Source of the DNA: Cellulomonas pakistanensis | GTDB lineage: Bacteria > Actinomycetota > Actinomycetes > Actinomycetales > Cellulomonadaceae | Direction: 5' to 3' | DNA: 44,436 bases | Assembly (NCBI RefSeq): GCF_016862755.1 | Contig: NZ_BONO01000033.1 | Location: 1-44,436 of the forward strand | Part shown: positions 28,101-44,186 of the stretch, piece by piece | Layout of the letters: each line of letters begins with the position of its first letter | Position numbering within the stretch: position 1 is the stretch's first letter | Program-made: the position numbers and the translations under genes | Notes under the pieces: generated by a model | What the model was told of the DNA's origin: nothing | Database searches by the model: none | What the model saw: the letters and a program-made list of their open reading frames with translations, nothing else

Positions 28101-29308
28101 GCGGCGCGTACACGAACGGCGTCTACACGGGTGGCACCCGCGACGACCGGTCCAAGGAGTCGACGCTGGGCAACCTCGTCGCCGACTCGCTGCTGGAGAC
28201 GCTGTCCTCCGAGGAGCGGGGCGGCGCGCAGATCGGCGTCGTCAACCCCGGCGGCCTGCGGGCGGAGCTGCTGTACGCGCCCGACGGCACCATCACCTAC
28301 GCCGAGGCCAACGCGGTCCTGCCGTTCGTGAACAACCTCTGGACGACCACGCTGACCGGCGACCAGGTCGTCACGATGCTCGAGCAGCAGTGGCAGACCA
28401 ACACGGACGGCACGATCCCGAGCCGCCCGTACCTGCAGCTCGGCCTGTCGGACAACGTCAGCTACACCTACGACGAGTCGCTGCCCCTGGGCGAGCGGAT
28501 CACCTCGGTGACGGTCGACGGCGAGCCGATCGACCCGGCCGCGGACTACCGGATCGGCACGTTCTCCTTCCTGGCCCAGGGCGGGGACAACTTCCGGGTC
28601 TTCGCCGAGGGCGAGGGCACCACGGACTCCGGCCTGGTGGACCGCGACGCGTGGATCGCCTACCTCGAGGCGAACCCGGGCCTGGCGCCCGAGTTCGACG
28701 AGCGGGCGGTCGGCGTCCCGGCGCTGCCCGAGGAGGTCACCGCGGGCACCGAGCTGGCGTTCCCGGTGACGGGGCTCAACCTCACCAGCCTCGGCGCGCC
28801 GGAGAACACCACGCTCGACGTCCGGCTGGACGGCACCTCGATCGGTACGGCGGCGGTCACGGCCGGCGCGGCGCAGGTCGCGGTGACGGTCCCGGCCGGC
28901 ACCGCGGCGGGCGAGCACGTGCTCACGCTGGTCGCCGCGCCGAGTGGCACCACGGTCACGCTGCCGGTCACGGTGGCCGCGGCCGAGGAGCCCGAGCCGG
29001 AGCTGCGCGAGTCCTCGGTGTCGCTCGCGGCCAGCCGCAGCACCCAGTCCTTCGGGACCTGGCTGCCGACGCTGCTGGTCTCGCAGGTCCGGGTCGAGGG
29101 CACGTGGTTCCCGTCCGGCACCGTCGAGTTCCGCGAGGGCGACAAGGTCATCGGCCGCTCGCCGGTGGTCCTCGGCCTCGCGCTCGGCTCCGTGCCGCGC
29201 ACCGCCTCGGTGGGCGCGCACGAGTACACGGCGGTGTTCGTGCCGTCGAAGCCGGACGTGGTCGCGGGCAGCACCAGCGCGCCGGTGACGGTCACCGTCA
29301 AGCGCTGA
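25115..29308 (+). CDS. Secreted ExeM/NucH-type nuclease fused to 5'-nucleotidase
   Basis: A 1397-residue exported enzyme. Signal peptide 1-33 (RTRTRW, hydrophobic core, AVPAAAA-E cleavage). Domain order: OB-like region as in ExeM/NucH (about 40-290); endonuclease/exonuclease/phosphatase domain (about 307-635: SFNVLNYF, GLMEIEN, NHLKSKG, GDFNAY, SDHDPVL); calcineurin-like phosphoesterase (about 650-900: LLNINDFHGR, GNHEFDLGY, GHTHKQYAWYG); 5'-nucleotidase C-terminal domain (about 985-1190: STLGNLVADSLLE, FLAQGGDNF); two Ig-like domains (about 1205-1285, 1300-1397). No LPXTG or anchor, so it is probably released. It should degrade extracellular DNA/RNA and dephosphorylate the nucleotides, yielding nucleosides and phosphate. 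GTG with GGAGAAG 5 nt upstream. A single gene between two strong hairpins. Confidence 0.92.
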   Translation: MSAVRTRTRWAASLAAVGAMVGVPLTAVPAAAAEDTHTIAEVQGPGDASPLAGRTVTTSGVVTAVYATGGYRGYVIQTPGTGGDTDVSARTASDAVFVFSGATAGSVAIGDHVQVTGAVSEYQGLTEITVGSAAGLVQLGDAPAPVQPVTAAWPADDAARETLESMLYLPSGDLTVSNTYSTNQYGEVGLASGTTPLIQPTEVARPGTPGYDAAVADNAARAVVLDDGASTNYLSAANSGLTPPYVSVENPVRVGAAATFTAPVVVDYRNNAWKLSPTLPLDAANPGGYPATFENDRTVAPEGLGEADVTVASFNVLNYFTTLGADTASCVPYTDRTGTPVTVREGCAQRGAWNPADLQRQQDKIVAAINALDADVVGLMEIENSAAVDGVADEALSTLTAALNAAAGEGTWAFVPSSKELPDASEQDTITNALIYRPAAVETVGDARALGTQSGDDQAFGNAREPIGQAFVPTEGGEQLFVVVNHLKSKGSAGPWPGDADAGDGQGASNESRVRQAEALRDWVPTVQGDAEAVALLGDFNAYTQEDPLQVLYAAGYTDATTALDAGEYSYSYQGLSGSLDHVLLNDAALGRATGADVWNINAGESVALEYSRYNAHGTLFYAADAYRSSDHDPVLVGLTAGDTGTTPDGPVDLTLLNINDFHGRIDANTVAFAGTVEQQRAAAEAAGGEAIFLSAGDNIGASLFASAVAQDQPTIDVLNALDLAASAVGNHEFDLGYADLVDRVIAGGENAEWPYLGANVYQEGTQTPALDEYALLDVDGVTVAVVGAVTQETPTLVSPGGIEGLEFGDPVEAVNRVAAQLTDGDDANGEADVVVAEYHEGAGAGTPDGATLEEEIAAGGAFSDIAALTSGAVDVIFTGHTHKQYAWYGPAEPDTSGEWTRPIVQTGSYGENIGRVTLTYDPATDEVSALAGENVKRVAPAAGQTQAQLDAALVAQYPRVAEVKTIVDAALAEAAVVGNQPKGSVTADITTAFAGGAYTNGVYTGGTRDDRSKESTLGNLVADSLLETLSSEERGGAQIGVVNPGGLRAELLYAPDGTITYAEANAVLPFVNNLWTTTLTGDQVVTMLEQQWQTNTDGTIPSRPYLQLGLSDNVSYTYDESLPLGERITSVTVDGEPIDPAADYRIGTFSFLAQGGDNFRVFAEGEGTTDSGLVDRDAWIAYLEANPGLAPEFDERAVGVPALPEEVTAGTELAFPVTGLNLTSLGAPENTTLDVRLDGTSIGTAAVTAGAAQVAVTVPAGTAAGEHVLTLVAAPSGTTVTLPVTVAAAEEPEPELRESSVSLAASRSTQSFGTWLPTLLVSQVRVEGTWFPSGTVEFREGDKVIGRSPVVLGLALGSVPRTASVGAHEYTAVFVPSKPDVVAGSTSAPVTVTVKR

Positions 29309-29324
29309 CCCGAGCCGCCGCACG

Positions 29325-29378
29325 ACGACACGGGCCCCCGCCCGCCGGAGCGATCCGGCGGGCGGGGGCCCGTGTCGT
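29325..29378 (+). terminator. Terminator of secreted nuclease gene
   Basis: Perfect 25-bp stem, 29325-29349 with 29354-29378, 4-nt loop, 16 bp after the stop. One of the strongest hairpins in the window. It ends just 10 bp before the -10 of the next gene. Confidence 0.9.
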
Positions 29379-29400
29379 GGGCGGGTGCCATGCTGCGGGC

Positions 29401-30096
29401 GTGTACGCCGAACGCCCCTCGACCCGGCTCCCGGGCGCCGCGCTGTGGTCGGTCGCCGCCGCCACCCCCGGGGGCAGCGTGCTCCCGGACGGGTGCATGG
29501 ACCTGGTGTGGTCCGGCGGGCGGCTCCTGGTGGCGGGCCCGGACACCCGCGCGCACACGTCGGCGCCGGTCGCGGCGGGCGACCCCGTCAGCGGCCTGCG
29601 GTTCCCGCCGGGGGCCGCGCCGGTGGTGCTCGGCGTGCCCGCGGACGTGCTGCGCGACCAGCGGCCGGAGCTCGCGGACCTCTGGGGCACGCGTGCGGCC
29701 CGGCCCTGGGTGGACGCCGCCGCCGACGGCGGGGTCGCGGCGCTGGAGCGCCGCGTGGCGGCGTCGCTCGCCGACCGCGGTGGGCCGGGCCGGGACGCGG
29801 CGGTCGTCGCGCGCCTGGTCGCGGCCGGTCTCGGGGCGGAGGAGGTGGCCGACCGGCTCGGCGTCACGACCCGCACCCTGCACCGGCGCGCGCGGGCCGC
29901 GTTCGGGTACGGCCCGTGCACGCTGGCGCGCGTGCTGCGGCTGCAGCGCGTGCTGCCCCTGCTCGACGCCGGGCTCCCGCTCGCGGAGGCCGCGCACCGC
30001 GCGGGCTACGCCGACCAGCCGCACCTCTCCCGCGAGGTGCGCGCCCTGGCGGGCCGGTCGCCCGGGGCGCTCGCGGCCGAGCGCGCGGCGCGCTGA
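29401..30096 (+). CDS. AraC-family transcriptional regulator
   Basis: A 231-residue regulator. The N-terminal half has the sequence pattern of short AraC proteins with a DUF6597-like sensor domain (LPDGCMDLVWSGGRLLVAGPDT, GLRFPPGAAPVVLGVPADVLRDQR). The C-terminal 90 residues hold the two helix-turn-helices (AEEVADRLGVTTRTLHRRARAAFGYGP, LAEAAHRAGYADQPHLSREVRALAGRSPGAL). GTG at 29401 lies exactly 6 nt after CATGCT (29389-29394), so it is leaderless. It is convergent with the VOC gene, only 2 bp between stop codons. Such proteins often sit next to VOC/glyoxalase or alkylation-repair genes; the regulated target is not evident. Confidence 0.87.
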   Translation: MYAERPSTRLPGAALWSVAAATPGGSVLPDGCMDLVWSGGRLLVAGPDTRAHTSAPVAAGDPVSGLRFPPGAAPVVLGVPADVLRDQRPELADLWGTRAARPWVDAAADGGVAALERRVAASLADRGGPGRDAAVVARLVAAGLGAEEVADRLGVTTRTLHRRARAAFGYGPCTLARVLRLQRVLPLLDAGLPLAEAAHRAGYADQPHLSREVRALAGRSPGALAAERAAR

Positions 30097-30098
30097 GG

Positions 30099-30491
30099 TC
30101 AGGCGGCGTCGGCGAACAGGTCGACGGCCGTGCCGTCCGGGTCGTGCAGGACCGCGTACCGCTGGCCCCACGCGGCGTCCCACGGCGCGACGTGCCCGGT
30201 GAACCCGGCCTCGACCATCCGCGCGTACGTGGCGTCGACCTCGGCGGCGTCCCCGCACCGGAAGGCGAGCGCGGCGCGGTGGCCGCCGGCCGGCGGCGCC
30301 CAGCGCGGGTCGAACGACCGGACCACGTCCGCGGTGTCCCAGGCGAGGCGCAGGCCGCCCGGCAGCGTCACCTCGACGTGCGGCGCGGCGTCCGCGTCGG
30401 GCGGCACGTCCAGGCCGAGGGCGCGGTAGAAGGCGAGGGTGCGCGGCAGGTCGCTCGCGACCAGCCCGATCATGTCCAGCTGCGGTGTCAT
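30099..30491 (-). CDS. VOC family (glyoxalase-like) protein
   Basis: A 130-residue protein of the vicinal oxygen chelate fold: two beta-alpha-beta-beta-beta units (LDMIGLVASDLPRTLAFYRALGL and ATYARMVEAGFTGHVAPWDAAWGQRYAVLHDPDGTAVDLF). The second half carries the usual DPDG-x-x-VDLF end. Members include glyoxalases, dioxygenases and drug-binding resistance proteins; the sequence does not say which. ATG at 30491 is preferred over in-frame starts further up because TACGGT lies exactly 6 nt before it (leaderless) and homology begins there. It is convergent with the AraC regulator. Confidence 0.85.
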   Translation of the reverse strand: MTPQLDMIGLVASDLPRTLAFYRALGLDVPPDADAAPHVEVTLPGGLRLAWDTADVVRSFDPRWAPPAGGHRAALAFRCGDAAEVDATYARMVEAGFTGHVAPWDAAWGQRYAVLHDPDGTAVDLFADAA

Positions 30492-30576
30492 GCCCCGACC
30501 GTAGGCACCGCGGCCCGCGCGGGTCGTGGACGTTCCGGACACCCGGCCCGCCCACGACCCGCCCCGCGTGTCGCCG

Positions 30577-31308
30577 TCAGCAGCCGTCCGGGCCGCACGC
30601 CTCCGCGCCGGCCGCCCCGGCGATCGTCGGGATCGCGAGCGGCGGGTTCGCGTCCCGCCACGCCTGCTCGAGCAGCTGCGTGAACACCTCGACCGGCTGC
30701 GCGCCCGACAGCCCGAGCCGGCGGTCCGCGACGAAGAACGGCACGCCCTGGATGCCGAGCGCGGCGGCCTCGGCCTCGTCGGCGCGCACGGCGCCGGCCC
30801 CGGCGTCGGACGCCAGCGCGGCGCGCACGGCCTCGGCGTCCAGCCCGGCCTCGACCGCGATCTCGACCAGCACGTCGGCGTCGTCCACGACCCGGCCGTG
30901 CTCGAAGTGCGCGCTCATCAGCCGCTCGACCACGTCGGCCGCGGCACCGTCCCCGCCCAGCGAGGCCGCGACGTGCACGAGCCGGTGCGCGTCGAACGTG
31001 TTGGCCGGCACGACGGTGTCGAAGTCGTACGCCAGGCCGACCGACGCGGCGACCTGCGTGACCTGGTCGAACATCTGCCGCACCTGGTCGACCGGCAGGC
31101 CCTTGCGCTCCGACAGCATCTGCGCCTCGGTCAGCCCGGGGTGCGCGGTCGACGGCTCGGCGTCGGGCTGCAGCTCGAACGAGCGCCACGTGACGCGGAC
31201 GCGGTCCCGGTGCTCGAACGTCTCGAGCGCCGCGGCGAACCGGCGCTTGCCGATGTAGCACCAGGGGCACGCGATGTCGGACCAGATCTCGACGTGGAGG
31301 TCGTTCAT
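30577..31308 (-). CDS. FrnE-like DsbA family oxidoreductase
   Basis: A 243-residue cytoplasmic thioredoxin-fold protein of the DsbA/FrnE type. The redox motif C14-P-W-C17 follows the first strand (HVEIWSDIACPWCYIGKRRF), a helical insertion spans about 60-170, and the cis-proline loop GIQGVPFFV precedes the last strand. There is no signal peptide, consistent with FrnE relatives that act in cytosolic thiol redox or polyketide maturation. ATG overlaps the stop of the quinone oxidoreductase gene by 4 nt, so both are in one operon, probably for redox stress. Confidence 0.92.
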   Translation of the reverse strand: MNDLHVEIWSDIACPWCYIGKRRFAAALETFEHRDRVRVTWRSFELQPDAEPSTAHPGLTEAQMLSERKGLPVDQVRQMFDQVTQVAASVGLAYDFDTVVPANTFDAHRLVHVAASLGGDGAAADVVERLMSAHFEHGRVVDDADVLVEIAVEAGLDAEAVRAALASDAGAGAVRADEAEAAALGIQGVPFFVADRRLGLSGAQPVEVFTQLLEQAWRDANPPLAIPTIAGAAGAEACGPDGC

Positions 31309-32288
31309 GCGGTGAGCAGCACCTTTCCGGTGGTCGCCCGGCCCTCGAGCGCGCGGTGCGCCTCGGCGGCCTCGGGCAGGGGGTGGGTCGCGCCGACCCG
31401 GACGTCGAGGGTGCCGGCGGCGACGGCCGCGAACAGCTCGTCGGCCCGCCGGGTCAGCTCGTCCCGGGTGGCGGTGTAGTGGCCCAGGGTGGGCCGGGTG
31501 AGGAACAGGGACCCGGCGGCGTTGAGCCGCTGCGGGTCGAACGGCGGCACCGGGCCGGACGCCGCGCCGAACAGCGCGAGCCCGCCGCGGGGCCGCAGCG
31601 AGGCGAGCGACGCGTCGAACGTCGAGGCGCCGACACCGTCGAACACCGTGTGCACGCCGCGCCCGCGGGTGAGGTCCCGCACCAGCGCGGGCAGCTCGGT
31701 CGCCAGGTCGTCGAGCTCGGTGTACCGGATGACGTCGGCGGCGCCGGCGGCGCGGGACAGCGCCTCCTTCTCCACCGTGCCGACGGTCGTGATGACGCGC
31801 GCGCCGCGGGCGGCGGCGAGCTGGGTCAGCAGCAGGCCGACGCCGCCGGCGCCCGCGTGCACCAGCACGTCCTGGCCCTCGAGGACGGGGAAGGTCGACG
31901 TCACGAGGTAGTGGGCGGTGAGGCCCTGCAGGGGCAGCGCCGCGGCCACCTCGTCCGGCACGCCGTCCGGCACGCGCAGCGCGACGGCCTCGGGCACGAC
32001 GACCAGCTCCGCGTAGGACGACGGCGCCGACGCCCACGCGACCAGGTCGCCGACCGCGAACTCGCGGACCTCGCGGCCCACGGCCTCGACGACGCCCGAG
32101 CCCTCGGTGCCGGGCACGTGCGGGAACGGCATCGGGTAAGCCCCGGTGCGGCGGTACGTGTCGATGAAGTTCACGCCCGCGGCGCTCAGCCGCACCAGCA
32201 GGTCGCGCGGCCCGGGGAGCGGGTCGGGGATCTCGTCGGGCACCAGGACGTCGGGTCCACCCGGCTCGGTGGCGAGGATCGCGTGCAT
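31305..32288 (-). CDS. NADPH:quinone oxidoreductase (zinc-free MDR family)
   Basis: A 327-residue medium-chain reductase. The N-terminal GroES-like domain ([34 protein letters not shown]) is followed by the Rossmann fold with AGAGGVG (145-151) for NADPH. The zinc ligands of alcohol dehydrogenases are missing, as in quinone reductases and zeta-crystallins. It reduces quinones or enones in the cytoplasm. ATG at 32288; upstream GTTGCT sits 6 nt before it but lacks the A of a -10, so the promoter is unclear. First gene of a two-gene operon with the FrnE-like protein and divergent from argC (131 bp). Confidence 0.92.
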   Translation of the reverse strand: MHAILATEPGGPDVLVPDEIPDPLPGPRDLLVRLSAAGVNFIDTYRRTGAYPMPFPHVPGTEGSGVVEAVGREVREFAVGDLVAWASAPSSYAELVVVPEAVALRVPDGVPDEVAAALPLQGLTAHYLVTSTFPVLEGQDVLVHAGAGGVGLLLTQLAAARGARVITTVGTVEKEALSRAAGAADVIRYTELDDLATELPALVRDLTRGRGVHTVFDGVGASTFDASLASLRPRGGLALFGAASGPVPPFDPQRLNAAGSLFLTRPTLGHYTATRDELTRRADELFAAVAAGTLDVRVGATHPLPEAAEAHRALEGRATTGKVLLTA

Positions 32289-32383
32289 ACCAGCAGCAAC
32301 GGCCCGCCGCCGCGGGGCATTCCGGCCGTGTCAGGGTCCGACACCGGCCACGGCCGACGGGGCGCCGCGCCGGCGCACCGCCG

Positions 32384-32412
32384 ATGAATCACTGTGCACT
32401 CGGGTGTATGGT
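32384..32412 (+). promoter_or_regulatory. argC promoter and candidate ARG box
   Basis: TATGGT (32407-32412) lies 7 nt before the argC ATG at 32420, so the operon mRNA is probably leaderless. Just upstream, ATGAATCACTGTGCAC (32384-32399) is unusually AT-rich for this window and resembles ArgR half-sites (TGAAT, TGCA). ArgR is encoded in the operon. The box assignment is inferential. Confidence 0.45.
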
Positions 32413-32419
32413 CATGCAC

Positions 32420-33480
32420 ATGTCCTTCTCCGTCGCCGTCGCGGGCGCTTCCGGGTACGCCGGCGGCGAGACCCTGCGGCTCCTGCTCGGCCACCCCGAG
32501 GCCGAGATCGGCGCGCTCACCGCCCACTCCAACGCGGGCACCCGGCTCGGCGCGCACCAGCCGCACCTGCGCGCGCTCGCGGACCGCGTGCTGACCCCGA
32601 CCTCGGTCGACGAGCTCGCCGGCCACGACGTGGTCGTGCTGGCGCTGCCGCACGGCGCGTCCGGCGAGATCGCCGCGGCGCTCGCGGACCGCGGCGACGG
32701 CGCGCTCGTGGTGGACCTCGGCGCGGACCACCGGCTGACCGACCCCGAGGCCTGGCGCCGGTTCTACGGCACCGAGCACGCGGGCACCTGGCCCTACGGC
32801 ATGCCGGAGCTGCTGCACGCGGGGGAGCGCACCGCGGCCGGGCAGCGGGACGCCCTGGCGACGGCCCGCCGCATCGCCGTCCCCGGCTGCAACGTCACCG
32901 CCGTGACCCTGGCGCTCCAGCCGGGCGTCGCCGCGGGCGTCGTCGACCCGGCCGACGTGGTCGCGGTGCTGGCCGTCGGGTACTCGGGCGCGGGGAAGTC
33001 GCTCAAGACCCACCTGCTCGCGTCCGAGGCGCTGGGCTCCGCGCAGCCGTACGCCGTCGGCGGCACGCACCGGCACATCCCGGAGATCCAGCAGAACCTC
33101 GGCGTCGCCGGCGCGGCGTCGGTCGGGCTGTCGTTCACGCCCGTGCTCGTGCCGATGGCCCGCGGCATCCTCGCGACGGTGACCGCCCCGCTGGCCCCCG
33201 GCGCCGACGCCGCGTCGGTCCGCGCGGCCTGGCAGACGGCGTACGCCGCCGAGCCGTTCGTCGAGCTGCTGCCCGAGGGCGAGTGGCCGAGCACCGGCGT
33301 CACCGCCGGCGCGAACACCGCGCTCGTGCAGGTCGCGGTCGACGAGGCCGCCGGCCGGATGGTCGCGCTGTGCGCCCTGGACAACCTGGTCAAGGGCACC
33401 GCGGGCGCCGCGGTGCAGTCGCTGAACCTCGCGCTCGGCCTGCCCGAGCGCACCGGCCTCACCACCGAGGGAGTCGCCCC

Positions 33481-33484
<4 letters not shown>
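32420..33484 (+). CDS. argC: N-acetyl-gamma-glutamyl-phosphate reductase
   Basis: Reduces N-acetylglutamyl phosphate with NADPH to the semialdehyde, third step of arginine synthesis. 354 residues. The nucleotide-binding [10 protein letters not shown] is at the N terminus (8-17) and the catalytic C157 in [19 protein letters not shown] and [13 protein letters not shown] are typical. ATG 32420 is chosen over 32414 and 32384 because the TATGGT -10 would place the transcript start on it. First gene of argC-J-B-D-F-R-G-H; it overlaps argJ by 4 nt (GTGA). Confidence 0.96.
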
Positions 33485-38439
<4,955 letters not shown>

Positions 38440-38498
38440 CCGCGCCGGCCCTCGCGCCCCCTGCTCCGTACGACTCACGACACCGAAAGAGAAGACAC

Positions 38499-41145
<2,647 letters not shown>

Positions 41146-41164
41146 GGTCTGGCACGATCACCGC

Positions 41165-41767
41165 GTGGACCTGACGCGGCAGCAGCAGGGGCACGAGGAC
41201 GCCGCGGGCGTGCTCGTGCCCCTGCTGCTGTCCGCGCCGCGGCGGCTGGGCCCGGTCCGGGTGCTGGCGGTCGACGGCCCGGCGGGGTCCGGCAAGACCA
41301 CGCTCGCCGGGTCGGTCGCGCGCCGGTGCGCCGAGGCCGGCGTGCGCGCGCACGTCGTGCACATGGACGACCTCTACGCGGGCTGGTCCGGGCTCGACGG
41401 CGACCTGTGGCCGCGCCTGTCCGCGCAGGTGCTGGAGCCGCTGCGGCGCGGACGGCCCGGGCGGTTCCAGCGGTACGACTGGCACGCCGGGCGGTTCGAC
41501 GGCTGGGTGGACGTGCCGGTGCCGGACGTCCTCGTGCTCGAGGGCTGCGGCTCGGGCCGGCGCGCGGGCGCCCGGGACCTGTCGGCGCTCGTGTGGGTCG
41601 AGGCCGACGACGCGACGCGGCTCGCCCGCGGGCTCGAGCGCGACGGCGCGGACGCCCTGCCGCACTGGCGGCGGTGGATGCGCGACGAGGCGGAGCACTA
41701 CTCCCGCGAGGGCACGCGTGGACGCGCCGACGTGCGGGTCGACGCATGGGGCAGGATGGCCGGGTGA
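41165..41767 (+). CDS. P-loop uridine/nucleotide kinase-like protein
   Basis: A 200-residue P-loop NTPase resembling uridine kinase. Walker A GPAGSGKTT (38-46), acceptor region VHMDDLYAGWSGLDGDLWPRL, and the FQRYDWHAGRFDGWVDVP segment typical of uridine-kinase-like proteins; the lid contains RWMRDEAEHYSREGTR. Substrate not certain: uridine/cytidine or another small phosphate acceptor. GTG at 41165 lies 6 nt after CACGAT (41153-41158) with no ribosome binding site, so it is probably leaderless, though readthrough from argH is possible. The first 22 codons contain an 18-bp perfect inverted repeat. Its stop overlaps the next gene by 4 nt. Confidence 0.82.
   Translation: MDLTRQQQGHEDAAGVLVPLLLSAPRRLGPVRVLAVDGPAGSGKTTLAGSVARRCAEAGVRAHVVHMDDLYAGWSGLDGDLWPRLSAQVLEPLRRGRPGRFQRYDWHAGRFDGWVDVPVPDVLVLEGCGSGRRAGARDLSALVWVEADDATRLARGLERDGADALPHWRRWMRDEAEHYSREGTRGRADVRVDAWGRMAG
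41180..41230 (+). repeat. 18-bp perfect inverted repeat inside the kinase start region
   Basis: Arms 41180-41197 and 41213-41230 (CAGCAGCAGGGGCACGAG and complement) with a 15-nt loop, covering codons 6-22 of the kinase. It encodes the QQQGHE...LVPLLL part of the protein. A hairpin this strong beginning 15 nt after the start codon could limit translation. Confidence 0.75.
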
Positions 41768-42597
41768 GCCAGGCGGTCCCGGACGGCGGGGCGGACGACG
41801 CGCGCGACGCGACGCCCGCCGGCACCGGTGACCCCGCGGTGCGGGCGGGCGCCGCGGCGGCGGGTGCGGGAGTGCCGTCGGGTGCGAGGGTGTCGGACGT
41901 CGCCAGGCCGCGGCTGCCCGGCGACGTCCCCGGCGTCGTCCCCGCGCGGACCTGGTTCGGCCGCCCCGTGCTGACCGTCGCCCCCGACCTGCTCGGAGCG
42001 TTCGTGACCGTGCGGTCCGACGAGGGCGACATCACGCTGCGGATCACCGAGGTCGAGGCCTACGCCGGCGAGGCCGACCCGGGCTCGCACGCCTTCCGTG
42101 GCCGCACCGCCCGCAACGCCGTCATGTTCGGCGAGCCCGGCCGGCTGTACGTGTACCGGCACCTCGGCCTGCACCACTGCGTCAACGTCGTGACCGGCCC
42201 GGCCGGCGCCGCCTCGGCGGTGCTGCTGCGCGCGGGCGAAGTCGTCGACGGCGTGGAGCTCGCCCGGGACAGGCGGCTGCGGTCCGGGGTCGTCGACTCC
42301 GACCGGCAGATCGCCCGCGGCCCGGCGCGGCTCGCCGTCGCGCTGGGGCTGGACCTGTCCGACTACGGCGCCGACCTGACCGAGCCCGGCGGGCGGGTCG
42401 TCGTGCACCGGGACCCGGACGCGGTCGTGGGCGTGCACGCCACCGGGCCGCGTGTGGGGGTGGCGGGACCCGGCGGCGACGCGGCGACCTACCCCTGGCG
42501 GTTCTGGCTCTCGGGCGAGCCGACGGTCTCGGCGTTCCGGCCGGCGTATCGCCGGCCGGCGTCGACAACCCCGCGACGCGGGACGACGCCGGCCTGA
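41764..42597 (+). CDS. mpg: DNA-3-methyladenine glycosylase (AAG/MPG family)
   Basis: Excises alkylated purines such as 3-methyladenine in base-excision repair. 277 residues; the conserved fold starts near residue 60 ([10 protein letters not shown]). The active site is in [22 protein letters not shown], with E98 and Y100 matching the catalytic Glu and Tyr of the human enzyme. [17 protein letters not shown] and [13 protein letters not shown] are typical. An Ala/Gly-rich N-terminal stretch of about 55 residues is unusual; an internal start is possible, but CAGGAT (41752-41757) exactly 6 nt before the GTG and the 4-nt overlap with the kinase gene support 41764. Confidence 0.9.
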   Translation: MSQAVPDGGADDARDATPAGTGDPAVRAGAAAAGAGVPSGARVSDVARPRLPGDVPGVVPARTWFGRPVLTVAPDLLGAFVTVRSDEGDITLRITEVEAYAGEADPGSHAFRGRTARNAVMFGEPGRLYVYRHLGLHHCVNVVTGPAGAASAVLLRAGEVVDGVELARDRRLRSGVVDSDRQIARGPARLAVALGLDLSDYGADLTEPGGRVVVHRDPDAVVGVHATGPRVGVAGPGGDAATYPWRFWLSGEPTVSAFRPAYRRPASTTPRRGTTPA

Positions 42598-42649
42598 CCT
42601 CTTCCGCCGACGGTGCGGCCCCGCGGCCGCGCGAAGCAAGGAGCACGAC

Positions 42650-43915
42650 GTGACCCACCTTCTGGACGAGCTCGCCTGGCGCGGCCTCGTCGCCCAGACC
42701 ACCGACCTCGACGCCCTGCGCGAGGCGTTCGACGCCGGCCCGGTGACCTTCTACGCCGGGTTCGACCCGACCGCGCCGAGCCTGCACCACGGCCACCTCG
42801 TGCAGCTGGTGCTCATGCGGCACCTGCAGCTCGCCGGCCACCACCCGCTGGCGCTCGTCGGCGGGGCCACCGGCCTCATCGGCGACCCCCGGATGTCGGG
42901 GGAGCGGGTGCTCAACACCAAGGACACCGTCGCCGAGTGGGTGCAGCGCCTGCAGAGCCAGATCAGCCGGTTCCTCGACTTCGACGGGGACAACCCCGCG
43001 CGAATGGTGAACAACCTCGACTGGACCGGCGAGCTCACCGCGATCGACTTCCTGCGCGAGGTCGGCAAGCACTACCGGCTCGGCACCATGCTCGCCAAGG
43101 ACACCGTCGCCCGGCGGCTCGCGTCCGACGAGGGGATCTCGTTCACCGAGTTCAGCTACCAGATCCTCCAGGGCATGGACTACCTGGAGCTGCACCGCCG
43201 GCACGGGTGCACGCTGCAGACCGGCGGCAACGACCAGTGGGGCAACCTGCTGTCCGGCGTCGAGCTGATCCGCAAGGCCGAGCACGCGTCCGTGCACGCG
43301 CTGACCACGCCGCTCATCACGAAGGCCGACGGCACCAAGTTCGGCAAGTCCGAGGGCGGGGCCATCTGGCTCGACCCCGAGATGATGAGCCCGTACGCCT
43401 TCTACCAGTTCTGGCTCAACCAGGACGACGCCGAGGTGATCGGCTACCTCAAGGTCTTCACCTTCCGGACCCGGGAGCAGATCGCCGAGCTCGAGGAGGC
43501 CGTGGCCGCCCGGCCCGCCGCCCGCGAGGCGCAGCGCGCCCTGGCGTACGACGTGACCTCGCTCGTGCACGGGGTCGACGCGACCGAGAAGGTCATCGCC
43601 GCGAGCCGCGCGCTGTTCGGCGGCGGCGACCTGGCCGAGCTGGACGCCGCGACCCTGGCGGCCGCGGTCGCCGAGCTGCCCGCGGCGGACGTCGCCGTCG
43701 GCGACCCGCTGGTCGACGTGCTCGCCGCGACCGGGCTCGTCGCGAGCAAGGGCGCCGCCCGGCGGGCGATCGCCGAGGGCGGGGCGAACGTCAACAACCG
43801 CAAGGTCACCGACGAGGCCGCGGTGGTCGAGGCCGGCGACCTGCTGCACGGGAAGTACCTCGTGCTCCGGCGCGGGAAGCGGACGCTCGCGGTGGCGCGG
43901 GTGGCCGGGGCCTGA
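42650..43915 (+). CDS. tyrS: Tyrosyl-tRNA synthetase
   Basis: Class I synthetase charging tRNA-Tyr. 421 residues. The HIGH motif reads HHGH (46-49, in [14 protein letters not shown]), the KMSKS motif KFGKS (230-234), and the tyrosine/tRNA-site segments [11 protein letters not shown] and [13 protein letters not shown] are intact. A C-terminal S4 domain (about 355-421: [36 protein letters not shown]) binds the tRNA. The GTG has AAGGAG about 7 nt upstream. In Micrococcales tyrS is often followed by the rRNA operon, which fits the promoters downstream. Confidence 0.97.
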   Translation: MTHLLDELAWRGLVAQTTDLDALREAFDAGPVTFYAGFDPTAPSLHHGHLVQLVLMRHLQLAGHHPLALVGGATGLIGDPRMSGERVLNTKDTVAEWVQRLQSQISRFLDFDGDNPARMVNNLDWTGELTAIDFLREVGKHYRLGTMLAKDTVARRLASDEGISFTEFSYQILQGMDYLELHRRHGCTLQTGGNDQWGNLLSGVELIRKAEHASVHALTTPLITKADGTKFGKSEGGAIWLDPEMMSPYAFYQFWLNQDDAEVIGYLKVFTFRTREQIAELEEAVAARPAAREAQRALAYDVTSLVHGVDATEKVIAASRALFGGGDLAELDAATLAAAVAELPAADVAVGDPLVDVLAATGLVASKGAARRAIAEGGANVNNRKVTDEAAVVEAGDLLHGKYLVLRRGKRTLAVARVAGA

Positions 43916-43945
43916 CAGGCCTGCCGACCGGCGCGCGCCGGCCGG

Positions 43946-43979
43946 GGAGGGGCGGTCCGCGGGTGCGGGCCGCCCCTCC
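43946..43979 (+). terminator. tyrS terminator
   Basis: Perfect 10-bp stem GGAGGGGCGG (43946-43955) with 43970-43979, 14-nt loop that itself can pair (CCGCGG, GCGGG), about 30 bp after the tyrS stop. Confidence 0.78.
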
Positions 43980-44156
43980 GCCGTTCCGCGGCGGCCGTGC
44001 CCCGACGGGTTGCGCCCGTGACGCGGTCGGGTCACCATGGATGAGCTCGACGGGCGCAGGACCGAGGTCCCAGCCCGACGACGGGGGGGTCACCCTGGCC
44101 GCCGCGGGGCGAAAGCCCAGGTGGGACGGGGTGCGAGGAGCGCCCGAGGCGCCGGT

Positions 44157-44186
44157 TTGACGATGGTCGGACGGCGTGCGTAAGGT
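44157..44186 (+). promoter_or_regulatory. Strong promoter, probable rrn P1
   Basis: -35 TTGACG (44157-44162), 18-bp spacer, -10 TAAGGT (44181-44186). The best sigma-70-type match in the window. It points out of the right edge. Confidence 0.65.

Noticed and set aside
30492..30542. Upstream start for the VOC protein
   Set aside because: The extra 17 residues have no similarity to the fold, and the TACGGT -10 exactly 6 nt before ATG 30491 supports the shorter form.
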